From NCBI GenBank assembly GCA_963666535.1, contig OY762913.1, positions 1,798,001 through 1,862,000 on the forward strand: a stretch of 64,000 bases of DNA, read 5' to 3'. Source of the DNA: G963666535 sp963666535. GTDB taxonomy: Bacteria > Bacillota > Clostridia > Oscillospirales > Oscillospiraceae. Both the position numbers and the translations under genes were made by a program. Positions 33,500-42,237 of this stretch are shown one piece after another; position 1 is the stretch's first letter, and the number at the start of each line of letters is the position of its first letter. Below the pieces are notes generated by a model. That model did not search any database. It was not told the origin of the DNA and worked only from the letters and a program-made list of their open reading frames with translations.

Positions 33500-33559
33500 G
33501 CAACCCGGACAGATGGAAAGATGATTGATCTTTTCCATGTGTCTGGGTTGCGTTTTTTT
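33500..33559 (+). terminator. Strong terminator between eutW and eutA (likely EutV-controlled)
   Basis: GCAACCCGGACA..GATGGAAAGAT pairs with its complement over about 21 bp with one mismatch and one bulge, loop GATTG, then G and T7. It lies inside what is otherwise a continuous eut gene run, so it probably serves as a regulated attenuator for eutA and the downstream enzymes. I could not identify a clear pair of hexaloop hairpins upstream; AGTGAT (33494-33499) just before the stem has A1/G4 but no obvious flanking stem. Confidence 0.85.
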
Positions 33560-33583
33560 AATTTTAAAAAGCGGGTGAATCAA

Positions 33584-35014
33584 TTGCATGAAGTGATCCT
33601 AAGCGTTGGAATCGACATTGGAACCTCTACGACGCAGCTTATTTTTAGCCGACTGACCATAGAGAATCGAGCCAGCAGCTATACTGTACCTCGCATCAGC
33701 ATCGTCAACAAGGAAGTTGTCTACCGCAGCAGTATCTATTTCACGCCGCTTCACTCAGCCACTGAGATTGACGCTGAGGCCGTCAAGGAGATCGTAAGGA
33801 CGGAGTATCGGCTTGCGGGCATGACGCCCAACATGTTGAAAACCGGCGCTGTTATTATCACCGGCGAAACGGCCCGAAAGCAGAACGCCAATGAGGTGCT
33901 CGCGGCACTGTCTGACATGGCCGGCGACTTTGTGGTGGCTACGGCGGGACCTGATTTGGAGTCGGTGCTTTCCGCCCGGGGCGCGGGTGCTGATTCCTTC
34001 TCAAAGGAAAACCGCAATGTGGTTGCAAATCTTGACGTAGGCGGTGGCACAAGCAACATTGCCGTTTATGAAAAGGGTACGTTGAGGGGCACGTGCTGCC
34101 TTGATATCGGCGGACGGCTGATCAAGGTGGACGGTGGTCGCATCACCTATATTTTCCCCAAGATACAGACGCTGGCCGCTGCGCATGGCATCGCCATCAA
34201 AGCGGGTGATCCTGCCGATGTGGCACAGCTGCGCCGCGTGTGCGGTCTGCTGGCTGATCACCTTGTCAAGGCAATTCACCTTACCCAACAGGATGACGAG
34301 CACTTCCTTCTTTACACCAATCACGGTTCTCCGCTGCCGGATCAACCCAAAATCCAGGCTGTTACCTGGTCGGGCGGCGTGGCGGATTACGTTTATAACC
34401 AGCCTGACACCGATCTTTTCCGCTATGGTGATATCGGTATTTTATTGGGCGAGGCGATACAAAAGCACTCTGCCCTCTCCCAGGTGGAACAATACCGAGC
34501 GGCAGAGACCATCCGTGCAACCGTGGTGGGCGCGGGGACGCACACCATGGACGTCAGCGGCAGTACCATTTTTTACGCCGAAGGCAAACTTCCCATCAAA
34601 AATATCCCCATTTTAAAAGTGCCTGAGGAGGATGAGGCGTCGCTGGAGACGCTGAGTGCCTCTATCATATCTCAGATACCGCTGTACAAACCAGAAGGAA
34701 AGCCGGAGCAAATTGCGATCGCTTTGACCGGACGCGACCGCATCAGTTTCTTAGAGATCCAGGCTTTGGCTGCGGCGGTTATAAATGGCACGAAGGAGGT
34801 GATTGAAGGCCCGTATCCCTTGATTCTGGTGGTGGAGAACGATATTGGCAAAGTGCTCGGTAACGCGCTCAATGTGCAGTTAGACTATAAAAAGGATGTC
34901 ATTTGCATTGACGGCATCCGCGCTTTGAGTGGTGACTATGTTGATATCGGCGAGCCCATCGCGGGCGGGCATGTGGTACCCGTGGTAATCAAGACACTGA
35001 TCTTTAATTCTTAA
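33584..35014 (+). CDS. eutA: Ethanolamine ammonia-lyase reactivating factor EutA
   Basis: An actin/Hsp70-type ATPase that replaces damaged cobalamin in EutBC. 'SVGIDIGTSTTQLIFSRLTI' is the phosphate-1 loop, 'NLDVGGGTSNIAVYEKG' phosphate-2, and 'ALTGRDRISFLEIQALAAAV' a C-terminal landmark. 476 residues from TTG 33584, which has GGGTGA seven bases ahead. The in-frame start at 33521 lies inside the terminator hairpin, and GTG 33575 or 33593 are alternatives. Confidence 0.92.
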   Translation: MHEVILSVGIDIGTSTTQLIFSRLTIENRASSYTVPRISIVNKEVVYRSSIYFTPLHSATEIDAEAVKEIVRTEYRLAGMTPNMLKTGAVIITGETARKQNANEVLAALSDMAGDFVVATAGPDLESVLSARGAGADSFSKENRNVVANLDVGGGTSNIAVYEKGTLRGTCCLDIGGRLIKVDGGRITYIFPKIQTLAAAHGIAIKAGDPADVAQLRRVCGLLADHLVKAIHLTQQDDEHFLLYTNHGSPLPDQPKIQAVTWSGGVADYVYNQPDTDLFRYGDIGILLGEAIQKHSALSQVEQYRAAETIRATVVGAGTHTMDVSGSTIFYAEGKLPIKNIPILKVPEEDEASLETLSASIISQIPLYKPEGKPEQIAIALTGRDRISFLEIQALAAAVINGTKEVIEGPYPLILVVENDIGKVLGNALNVQLDYKKDVICIDGIRALSGDYVDIGEPIAGGHVVPVVIKTLIFNS

Positions 35015-35033
35015 ATGTAAGAGGTGAAACACA

Positions 35034-36404
35034 GTGATTTTAAAAACAAAGTTACTTGGCCACGTATACGAGTTTAAATCTGTACGTGAAGTAATGGGAA
35101 AGGCAAACGAGGAAAAGTCCGGTGATCGGTTGGCAGGTCTTGCCGCCGAATCGGCAGAGGAACGCGTTGCAGCAAAAGTGGTGCTTTCTCACTTGACCCT
35201 CAACGACCTGAGAAATCATCCTGCTGTTGCTTATGAAGACGACGAAGTAACCCGCATTATTCAAGACAGCGTAAACGAAACCATTTTTAACGGCATCAAA
35301 AATATGACTGTGGCCGAGTTCCGCGAGTGGCTGCTCAGCGAGCGCACCAGCTCCGATATGATTCGCCGTGTCTCGCGGGGGCTTACCAGTGAGATTGTTG
35401 CCGGCGTTTGCAAGCTTATGAGCAATCTCGACCTCATCTACGCGGCGAAAAAGATGCGGGTGAGCGCCCACTGTAACACCACGATCGGACTGCCAGGCAC
35501 CTTTTCCTCCCGTCTCCAGCCCAACCACACCACCGATGATATCAACGGGATTATGGCCTCTGTGATGGAAGGACTTTCCCTGGGCTGTGGTGACGCGGTT
35601 CTGGGTCTGAACCCGGTGGACGACAGCGTGGAGAGCGTGGCCCGCATTCTGAAAACCTTTGACGAGTTCAAGAATAAGTGGGAAATCCCAACCCAAATCT
35701 GCGTGCTGGCGCACGTCACAACTCAGACGGAGGCTGCAGCTAAGTTTAACGCCCCGATTGATCTTATGTTCCAGTCTATCGCTGGATCGCAAATGGGAAA
35801 TGAAGCCTTTGGCCTGACTGCCCAGATGTTGGATGAGGGCCGCGCCATGATGCTAAGCCGCGGCACCTGTACCGGCCCCAATGTCATGTACTTTGAAACC
35901 GGTCAGGGTTCAGAACTATCCTCAGAGGCACACAACGGCTGGGATCAGGTTACTATGGAGGCACGCTGCTACGGATTTGCCAAGCGTTATCAGCCCTTCC
36001 TGGTGAACACTGTCGTCGGGTTTATCGGACCCGAGTATCTGTACGATTCCAAACAGGTCACCCGCGCTGGGCTGGAGGATCACTTCATGGGCAAGTTAAC
36101 AGGCATCCCTATGGGCTGTGATGCCTGTTATACCAACCACATGAAGGCGGATCAGAACGACATTGAAAATCTGGCAACCTTACTGGTTGCCGCCGGCTGT
36201 AACTATATCATGGGCGTCCCGCAAGGCGATGACTGCATGCTGATGTATCAGTGCACCGGCTATCACGAGGCTGCCGCGCTGCGCGAGATTTTTGGCCTGC
36301 GTCCCATCAAGGAATTTGACATGTGGCTGGAGAAGATGGGCTTCTCCGAAAACGGAAAGCTGACCCCGCTGGCGGGCGACGCATCCGTATTCTTGACAAA
36401 GTAG
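35034..36404 (+). CDS. eutB: Ethanolamine ammonia-lyase large subunit
   Basis: EutB carries the TIM-barrel active site of the AdoCbl-dependent lyase that converts ethanolamine to acetaldehyde and ammonia. 'EKSGDRLAGLAAESAEERVA', 'GLPGTFSSRLQPNHTTDDIN', 'DAVLGLNPVDDSVESV', 'FETGQGSELSSEAHNG' and 'GCDACYTNHMKADQND' are typical. 456 residues. GTG 35034 follows AAGAGGTGAA. 11 bases before eutC's start. Confidence 0.96.
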   Translation: MILKTKLLGHVYEFKSVREVMGKANEEKSGDRLAGLAAESAEERVAAKVVLSHLTLNDLRNHPAVAYEDDEVTRIIQDSVNETIFNGIKNMTVAEFREWLLSERTSSDMIRRVSRGLTSEIVAGVCKLMSNLDLIYAAKKMRVSAHCNTTIGLPGTFSSRLQPNHTTDDINGIMASVMEGLSLGCGDAVLGLNPVDDSVESVARILKTFDEFKNKWEIPTQICVLAHVTTQTEAAAKFNAPIDLMFQSIAGSQMGNEAFGLTAQMLDEGRAMMLSRGTCTGPNVMYFETGQGSELSSEAHNGWDQVTMEARCYGFAKRYQPFLVNTVVGFIGPEYLYDSKQVTRAGLEDHFMGKLTGIPMGCDACYTNHMKADQNDIENLATLLVAAGCNYIMGVPQGDDCMLMYQCTGYHEAAALREIFGLRPIKEFDMWLEKMGFSENGKLTPLAGDASVFLTK

Positions 36405-36415
36405 GAGGTGCAGTC

Positions 36416-37321
36416 ATGGAAGAAAAGGATTTAAAAGCGATTGTCGAGCAAGTGCTCCGCGAGATGAATATTTCTCCGGAAGGGAACCCTGATCCATCGT
36501 GCTCTGCCTGTGCGGCGCAAACTCCCACCGAATCCGTCTATTCAGACACCGTTGAGGATGGCTGTATCCCAGATATCACTGAAGTTAACATTCGCACCCA
36601 GTATTTGGTCGAATCCCCTCTGCACGGCGAGGAGTATGCCGAACTGAAGTTTAATGCACCCTGCCGACTTGGGATTGGCAAAGCGGGCGCGCGTTATAAG
36701 ACCGATCCGCAGCTTCAGTTCCGCGCAGCTCACTCTGCTGCACAGGATGCGGTGTTTTCCGATGTAGATCAGGCGTTTGTGGAGAGTATGGATCTATTCA
36801 CTGTCCAGTCTCAGTGTGATAACAAGGATATTTATCTTACCCGCCCCGATCTGGGTCGCAAGCTGAGCGATGAGAGCGTGAAGACGATCAAGGAAAAGTG
36901 CAAAAAGTCTCCTGCCGTACAGATTTACGTTGCGGACGGTTTGTCTTCCGCCGCAGTTGCGGCAAACGTTGGGGACTTACTGCCAGCGATTCTGCAGGGC
37001 CTTCAAAGCAACCGCATCGACGTAGGCACTCCCTTCTTCGTGAAATACGGGCGTGTGGGCGTGATGGATCAGATCTCAGAACTTGTCGGCGCAGAGGTGA
37101 CGTGCACCCTGATTGGGGAGCGGCCCGGCCTCATAACAGCAGAATCCATGTCCGCCTACATCGCCTACAAAGCAACGGTTGGTATGCCCGAGGCTCGGCG
37201 TACTGTGGTGTCCAATATTCACCGTGCCGGAACCATCCCTGCCGAGGCGGGCGCACATATCGCCGACATCATCAAGATCATACTGGACAAGAAGGTCAGC
37301 GGAACTGATCTTAAACTGTAG
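36416..37321 (+). CDS. eutC: Ethanolamine ammonia-lyase small subunit
   Basis: EutC completes the lyase and holds cobalamin with EutB. 'ARYKTDPQLQFRAAHSAAQD', 'DNKDIYLTRPDLGRKLSDES', 'VQIYVADGLSSAAVAANV' and 'LIGERPGLITAESMSAYIAY' are clear. The N-terminal 20 residues ('DLKAIVEQVLREM') form a short amphipathic helix followed by a poorly conserved linker, the pattern of a microcompartment encapsulation peptide. ATG 36416 follows TAGGAGGTG; upstream in-frame ATG 36323 is inside eutB. 301 residues. Confidence 0.95.
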   Translation: MEEKDLKAIVEQVLREMNISPEGNPDPSCSACAAQTPTESVYSDTVEDGCIPDITEVNIRTQYLVESPLHGEEYAELKFNAPCRLGIGKAGARYKTDPQLQFRAAHSAAQDAVFSDVDQAFVESMDLFTVQSQCDNKDIYLTRPDLGRKLSDESVKTIKEKCKKSPAVQIYVADGLSSAAVAANVGDLLPAILQGLQSNRIDVGTPFFVKYGRVGVMDQISELVGAEVTCTLIGERPGLITAESMSAYIAYKATVGMPEARRTVVSNIHRAGTIPAEAGAHIADIIKIILDKKVSGTDLKL

Positions 37322-37338
37322 GAGTAGGAGGGAATAAC

Positions 37339-37992
37339 ATGAAAAGAGATCCTTTACAAGCCAATGTGTTGGCAACCAGACTGATTCCCAACGTTTCCCC
37401 TGATCTGGCGAAGGAGCTGAGCCTTAGCCCAGAACAGAAATCATTGGCACTGATTACAGCCGACTGCGACGACGTGACCTATACCGCCCTTGACGAGGCC
37501 ACAAAGAAGGCGGACGTCAAAGTGGTATACGCCAAAAGCTTCTACGGAGGCGCCGCCAACGCCAACACCGCCCTGGCCGGTGAGATCATCGGCATTCTAG
37601 CCGGTCCCAACCCTGCAGAAGTGAAAGCCGGCCTTGATGCGTGTGTGGATACCATTGAAAACGTTGCCCACTTTATTTCCGCCAATGAGAACGACAGCGT
37701 GTGTTATTACGCCCACTGCATTTCCCGCACCGGTTCCTACCTTTCCCAAGGCGCCGGCATTGCGGAAGGGGAGGCGCTTGCCTACCTGATTGCACCTCCG
37801 TTAGAGGCAATGTACGGCGTTGATGCCGCGCTGAAGGCCGCAGATGTGCGCATGTGCGTACTCTACGCGCCGCCTTCTGAAACCAACTTTGGCGGGGCTT
37901 TACTGACCGGCAGTCAATCTGCCTGCAAGTCCGCCTGCGATGCCTTTGCCGCCGCCGTAGAGTCCGTTGCCGACCAGCCTAAGACCAACTGA
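37339..37992 (+). CDS. eutL: Microcompartment shell trimer protein EutL
   Basis: A 217-residue tandem-BMC protein: 'LQANVLATRLIPNVSPDLAK', 'LITADCDDVTYTALDEATKK', 'VVYAKSFYGGAANANTALAG' and 'VCYYAHCISRTGSYLS' match EutL. Trimers have a gated central pore and, in the enterobacterial protein, an ethanolamine-binding site. TAGGAGGGA precedes ATG 37339. Confidence 0.95.
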   Translation: MKRDPLQANVLATRLIPNVSPDLAKELSLSPEQKSLALITADCDDVTYTALDEATKKADVKVVYAKSFYGGAANANTALAGEIIGILAGPNPAEVKAGLDACVDTIENVAHFISANENDSVCYYAHCISRTGSYLSQGAGIAEGEALAYLIAPPLEAMYGVDAALKAADVRMCVLYAPPSETNFGGALLTGSQSACKSACDAFAAAVESVADQPKTN

Positions 37993-38049
37993 TACGGCTG
38001 AGTGCAAATGACTCCGGAAGAAACACCGGAGAGAAAAACGGAGGTATCC

Positions 38050-38643
38050 ATGAAGGCTTTGGGCATGATTGAGGTCTACGGCTTAGTCCCCGCCGTGGAA
38101 GCCCTCGACGCCGCCCTCAAGGCGGCAAACGTCACACTTGTCAATGTAACCCTTGTCAAAGGGGGACTGGTATCTGTTCTCGTGACTGGCGATGTTGGCG
38201 CAACCAAAGCAGCCATTGATGCAGCAGCCGCTGCCGCAGAGCGCGTGGGGCAGGTCATCTCTGTCCATGTCATTCCCAGACCGGCAAGTGACATTGAACG
38301 GATGCTGGGCGGCGACGATATGGGATGGTCACCCGATCCCCCCGCACCCCGGGATAGTGGGGAACTATCCCACACTCCAGCTGAGCCAGAAGTGCTACCT
38401 GAGCCAGAACCAGATTGGGATGGCATGGATCACGAAGAGGATTCAGAGGAAGAGAACGCAGGTGCACCAGATTCATCCATCATAATTCCGTCTCCAGAGG
38501 AGCTTGCGGATATGACGGTGGTCAGTCTGCGCGTTCTTGCACGTACCATTGGAGTTTCAAGCATGACTCGCCGCGAGATCCGTGATGCCAAGAAAGAGGA
38601 TTTGATCGCAGCAATTACAGCATTCAACAGACAGGAGCGATGA
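38050..38643 (+). CDS. eutK: EutK-like shell protein: BMC domain plus acidic linker and Rho_N/SAP-like tail
   Basis: Residues 1-85 are a BMC domain ('ALGMIEVYGLVPAVEALDAA', 'VKGGLVSVLVTGDVGATKAA', 'VISVHVIPRP'). Residues about 86-150 are an acidic, proline-rich linker. Residues about 152-195 ('MTVVSLRVLARTIGV', 'REIRDAKKEDLIAAI') look like a Rho N-terminal or SAP-type helix-extended-loop-helix, known for nucleic-acid binding. E. coli EutK also joins a BMC domain to a nucleic-acid-binding-like C-terminal domain, but of winged-helix type. ATG 38050 follows GGAGG; the in-frame start at 38002 is before it. 197 residues. Confidence 0.82.
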   Translation: MKALGMIEVYGLVPAVEALDAALKAANVTLVNVTLVKGGLVSVLVTGDVGATKAAIDAAAAAAERVGQVISVHVIPRPASDIERMLGGDDMGWSPDPPAPRDSGELSHTPAEPEVLPEPEPDWDGMDHEEDSEEENAGAPDSSIIIPSPEELADMTVVSLRVLARTIGVSSMTRREIRDAKKEDLIAAITAFNRQER

Positions 38644-38646
38644 TAA

Positions 38647-40122
38647 ATGCAGCTTTATGACAAAGATCTTCTTTCTATGCAAGAAGTACGTGAGTTGATC
38701 GAGCTGGCCAAGCAGGCACAGGCTGAACTGGCGTGCAAAAAGCAAGAGGAAGTGGATCTTATAGTAAAATCCATCGCTGAAGCAGGGGTGCGCAATGCGC
38801 ACCGTTTGGCACAGCTTGCCCATGATGAGACCGGCTTTGGCATTGTGGAAGATAAAGTCGTCAAAAATGTCTTTGCAAGCCGCAGTGTCTATGAGCATAT
38901 CAAGGACATGAAGACCATTGGCGAAATTGACTTTGATCCGGAAAAGAAGGTGCGCACCCTCGCCATCCCCATGGGTGTGATTGCCGGTCTGATTCCTTCG
39001 ACAAACCCCACCTCGACCACACTGTACAAGGCGGAGATTGCCATCAAATCAGGCAACGCAATCGTCTTTTCACCCCACCCAAACGCGCAAAAGTGCATTC
39101 TGGAGACCGTGAAGGTCATTCGCTTGGCTATTGCAGAAGCTGGCGGCAACGAGAATTTGGTTTCCTGCATCACGATGCCCACCATTCAGGCCACTGATGT
39201 ACTGATGCGGCACCCCGATACGGCACTCATTTTGGCGACAGGGGGGTCGGCTATGGTACGTGCGGCCTATTCCTCCGGCACGCCGGCCATCGGCGTCGGC
39301 CCAGGCAATGGCCCCTCCTACATAGAGCGTACCGCCGATTTGAAGGTCGCGGTCAAGCGCATTATGGACTCCAAGACCTTTGACAACGGAACCATCTGCG
39401 CCTCTGAACAGTCGGTCATCTGCGACAATGATATGCGCCTTGCGGTACAGACTGAGATGGAGCGGCAAGGTGCTTACTTCCTCAATGCTGAGGAGCGCAA
39501 AAAGCTGGGCAGCTTTATCCTGCGGGGCGACGGTACCATGAACCCTGTGATCGTTGGCAAGAGCGTGCAGACCATTGCAGACCTGGCTGGGCTGGACATT
39601 CCTGTCTGCACCCGCGTTCTGGTGGCGGAGGAGGACGGCGTCGGACGGGGACACCCTTATTCCAACGAGAAGCTCACCCCCATTCTCGCTTTCTACAGCG
39701 CTGAGGATTACCAGCAAGTCTGCGAGCGCTGCCAGGAGATTCTGCACTATGAGGGTGCGGGGCACACTTTCTCCATGCATACCCAGGATGAGAAGATGGT
39801 GGAATATTTCGCAAAGCGGATTCCTGCCTCACGTATCGTGGTCAACACCCCCGGCACGATGGGCGGCATCGGCGGCAGCACTGGGCTTATGCCAGCGCTC
39901 ACACTGGGCTGCGGCGCCATCGGCGGCAGCGCTACCTCAGACAACGTGGGGCCAATGAATCTGCTGAATCGAAAATATGTAGCCTATGGCATTCGTGAGC
40001 TGGAAGACATCCGTGCCACCATGCCCGACTGCCCGGACGGCATCTGCAAGACAGGTTATTCCACGACAACGGACATTGACAAGATTGTCAGCATGATCGT
40101 TGAGCGGCTTCGGGCAGAGTAA
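38647..40122 (+). CDS. eutE: CoA-acylating acetaldehyde dehydrogenase EutE
   Basis: Oxidises acetaldehyde to acetyl-CoA with NAD+ inside the compartment. 'IPMGVIAGLIPSTNPTSTTL', 'GVGPGNGPSYIERTADLKVA' and catalytic Cys in 'FDNGTICASEQSVICD' are diagnostic of the acylating ALDH family. The N-terminal helix 'SMQEVRELIELAKQAQAEL' resembles targeting helices of BMC aldehyde dehydrogenases. 491 residues. AGGAGCGATG precedes ATG 38647. Confidence 0.95.
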   Translation: MQLYDKDLLSMQEVRELIELAKQAQAELACKKQEEVDLIVKSIAEAGVRNAHRLAQLAHDETGFGIVEDKVVKNVFASRSVYEHIKDMKTIGEIDFDPEKKVRTLAIPMGVIAGLIPSTNPTSTTLYKAEIAIKSGNAIVFSPHPNAQKCILETVKVIRLAIAEAGGNENLVSCITMPTIQATDVLMRHPDTALILATGGSAMVRAAYSSGTPAIGVGPGNGPSYIERTADLKVAVKRIMDSKTFDNGTICASEQSVICDNDMRLAVQTEMERQGAYFLNAEERKKLGSFILRGDGTMNPVIVGKSVQTIADLAGLDIPVCTRVLVAEEDGVGRGHPYSNEKLTPILAFYSAEDYQQVCERCQEILHYEGAGHTFSMHTQDEKMVEYFAKRIPASRIVVNTPGTMGGIGGSTGLMPALTLGCGAIGGSATSDNVGPMNLLNRKYVAYGIRELEDIRATMPDCPDGICKTGYSTTTDIDKIVSMIVERLRAE

Positions 40123-40140
40123 TAATGAGGAGGAATTTGT

Positions 40141-40425
40141 ATGACGACAATGCAGGCACTCGGAATGATTGAGACCAAAGGTCTTGTCGGTTCCATTGAA
40201 GCGGCCGACGCAATGGTGAAGGCTGCAAACGTCACTTTGATCGGCAAGGTACATGTAGGCGGCGGTTTGGTTACCGTCATGGTGCGCGGCGATGTGGGCG
40301 CGGTCAAGGCAGCAACCGACGCTGGCGCTGCCGCGGCAGAGCGCGTTGGCGAACTGATCTCGGTACATGTCATCCCCCGTCCTCACGAAGAGGTGGAGTT
40401 TATTCTTCCCTCCCTAAACAAGTGA
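40141..40425 (+). CDS. eutM: BMC shell hexamer protein EutM (copy 1)
   Basis: A 94-residue canonical BMC-H protein: 'MQALGMIETKGLVGSIEAAD', 'VKAANVTLIGKVHVGGGLV', 'GDVGAVKAATDAGAAAAERV'. The pore loop is KVHVGGG. It is nearly identical to the next gene apart from Gly17/Ala and the last few residues. AGGAGG precedes ATG 40141. Confidence 0.95.
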   Translation: MTTMQALGMIETKGLVGSIEAADAMVKAANVTLIGKVHVGGGLVTVMVRGDVGAVKAATDAGAAAAERVGELISVHVIPRPHEEVEFILPSLNK

Positions 40426-40479
40426 GCAGAAATTGCTGCTTGACTCTATTAAATACATAAATGTTAGGAGCGTATTAAT

Positions 40480-40773
40480 ATGGCAAATACAATGCAAGCC
40501 CTTGGTATGATTGAGACGAAAGGTCTGGTCGCCTCCATAGAAGCGGCCGACGCAATGGTGAAGGCCGCAAACGTCACTTTGATCGGGAAGGTACATGTGG
40601 GCGGTGGACTTGTTACCGTCATGGTACGCGGCGATGTGGGCGCGGTCAAGGCCGCTACCGATGCCGGCGCTGCTGCGGCAGAGCGTGTTGGAGAACTGAT
40701 CTCAGTGCACGTGATTCCCCGTCCCCACGAAGAGGTGGAATTTATCCTCCCAACCTTGGAAAAGAAGGCGTAA
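40480..40773 (+). CDS. eutM: BMC shell hexamer protein EutM (copy 2)
   Basis: A 97-residue near-duplicate of the preceding protein (Ala at the Gly17 position, C-terminal TLEKKA instead of SLNK). The two coding regions share most codons as well, so the duplication is recent or kept similar by gene conversion. TTAGGAGCG lies ahead of ATG 40480. Such paralogues may form mixed facets. Confidence 0.95.
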   Translation: MANTMQALGMIETKGLVASIEAADAMVKAANVTLIGKVHVGGGLVTVMVRGDVGAVKAATDAGAAAAERVGELISVHVIPRPHEEVEFILPTLEKKA

Positions 40774-40811
40774 TGCAGGCCTTACATCAATAGAGAAGGG
40801 GGTGGCGCGCT

Positions 40812-41591
40812 TTGAAGGTAATTACCGAGGCCATTTTACGCAACGAGCTAAGAAACAGTCAGCCAGAGTGTTACTACATCCCGACTGGAATGATTCTTTC
40901 CCCTGCGGGACGGGAATACCTGCAGCAGCGCAAAATTAAAATATTAAGCGAGCAACCGCCGAAGGTGGTAGCCACCGAGGTTCCCCCTATGCCAATTGTT
41001 TCTGTCTCCACAGAGGCGGCGCTCAAGCCGAAGTTTATCGACCATGAAACGGGAGCCTTTTACCTGGAGAAACCGGAGCATATGACACACCTTTTCGGTA
41101 ATGTTTTGATACCTAAGGATCATCCGCGCATCCTGTTTCGCGGGAAGCTGGACAGTCTGCAGGGACTAATCGTGCTCGATCAGGCTCTGATCCATGAAGG
41201 CGGCGGCAGCCATCGCTTGATCCAGGACATGGGTAACATTCTGGATGTGCTGCGTGAAATTATGCGCTGTGATGTGCTTGATGAGGCCTTCCATAATGAG
41301 ACCATTATTGGACTTACCCACGCCGAACTGCGTGAGCGCTCTCATAACCCAATGAAGTTTTATAACATTAAGGCGATGGTGCTGCCCGACTATACGATGG
41401 GGAGGGATTACGCACTGCTCAACCAGCTGCGCACCGCCATCCGCGAAGCTGAGGTGGCAGCCGTGCAGGCCTTCCGTGTTGCCGGGCAATACACCCACAA
41501 AGACATCGTCGAGGAATTTAATCGTCTCTCCAGCGCCATGCACATCATGATGTGCATGTATTTGGCGGGGGAATACAAGAAAGGGGACTAG
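40812..41591 (+). CDS. eutT: EutT-type cob(I)alamin adenosyltransferase
   Basis: EutT makes AdoCbl for EutBC. The 259-residue protein begins 'VITEAILRNELRNSQPECYY' and has 'YYIPTGMILSPAGREYLQQR', then a helical cobalamin adenosyltransferase domain ('LDSLQGLIVLDQALIH', 'LREIMRCDVLDEAF', 'LLNQLRTAIREAEVAAVQAF', 'EFNRLSSAMHIMMC'). The Fe/Zn motif HX11CCX2C of Salmonella EutT is not seen; only isolated Cys are present. TTG 40812 follows AGAAGGGGGTGG. Confidence 0.88.
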   Translation: MKVITEAILRNELRNSQPECYYIPTGMILSPAGREYLQQRKIKILSEQPPKVVATEVPPMPIVSVSTEAALKPKFIDHETGAFYLEKPEHMTHLFGNVLIPKDHPRILFRGKLDSLQGLIVLDQALIHEGGGSHRLIQDMGNILDVLREIMRCDVLDEAFHNETIIGLTHAELRERSHNPMKFYNIKAMVLPDYTMGRDYALLNQLRTAIREAEVAAVQAFRVAGQYTHKDIVEEFNRLSSAMHIMMCMYLAGEYKKGD

Positions 41592-41595
41592 ACCA

Positions 41596-42207
41596 ATGAA
41601 TCAGATCACCAGTCTGGTCCTGAAAGCACTGCACAAGGCCGGACTTGTGGAGGTGGAAACGTCCGCCCGTCATGTACATCTTTGCCAGCATGATATGGAG
41701 GTTCTCTTCGGATCAGGCGCACAACTGACTCCAAAGCGACCACTGTCGCAGCCCGGTCAGTTTCTCAGTGAGCAGCGCGTCACGCTGATCGGTCCAAAAG
41801 GGAAGAAGGAGCACGTTGCGGTATTGGGACCCGAACGAGCCAAAACGCAGGTTGAGCTATCCAGGAGCGACTGCCTGGAACTGGGGGTAGAGGCTCCCAT
41901 CCGAGAATCCGGCGATCTGGCCGCTTCCGGCATTATTTCTATACAGGGGCCGATGTCCACCTTAACCCTTGAGCAGGGGGTCATCATAGCGCTCAGCCAC
42001 ATTCATGTGACGCCGGAAATCGCCGCGCTGCTTGAACTGAACGATCAGCAGCATGTTGGTGTGAAATTGATGACGGACCGCCCGCTGATCTTGAGGGATG
42101 TCATCATCCGCGTCAGCGAGAATTGCCGCTATCGCATGCACATTGATGTTGACGAGGCGAATGCGGCAAACGTCAGCGGATTTACCCTTGGGCAAATCAT
42201 GAAGTAG
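41596..42207 (+). CDS. pduL: PduL-type phosphate acyltransferase (EutD role)
   Basis: Converts acetyl-CoA to acetyl phosphate and recycles CoA inside the compartment. Zinc-binding motifs 'VETSARHVHLCQHDMEVLFG' and 'IALSHIHVTPEIAALL', and 'GPERAKTQVELSRSDCLELG' are diagnostic of PduL, which is unrelated to the Pta-like EutD of enterics. The short N-terminal helix 'NQITSLVLKALHKAGL' may target it. 203 residues, four bases after eutT. Confidence 0.93.
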   Translation: MNQITSLVLKALHKAGLVEVETSARHVHLCQHDMEVLFGSGAQLTPKRPLSQPGQFLSEQRVTLIGPKGKKEHVAVLGPERAKTQVELSRSDCLELGVEAPIRESGDLAASGIISIQGPMSTLTLEQGVIIALSHIHVTPEIAALLELNDQQHVGVKLMTDRPLILRDVIIRVSENCRYRMHIDVDEANAANVSGFTLGQIMK

Positions 42208-42237
42208 CCCAACCATAAGAATGAGGAGCGCTGGAAC

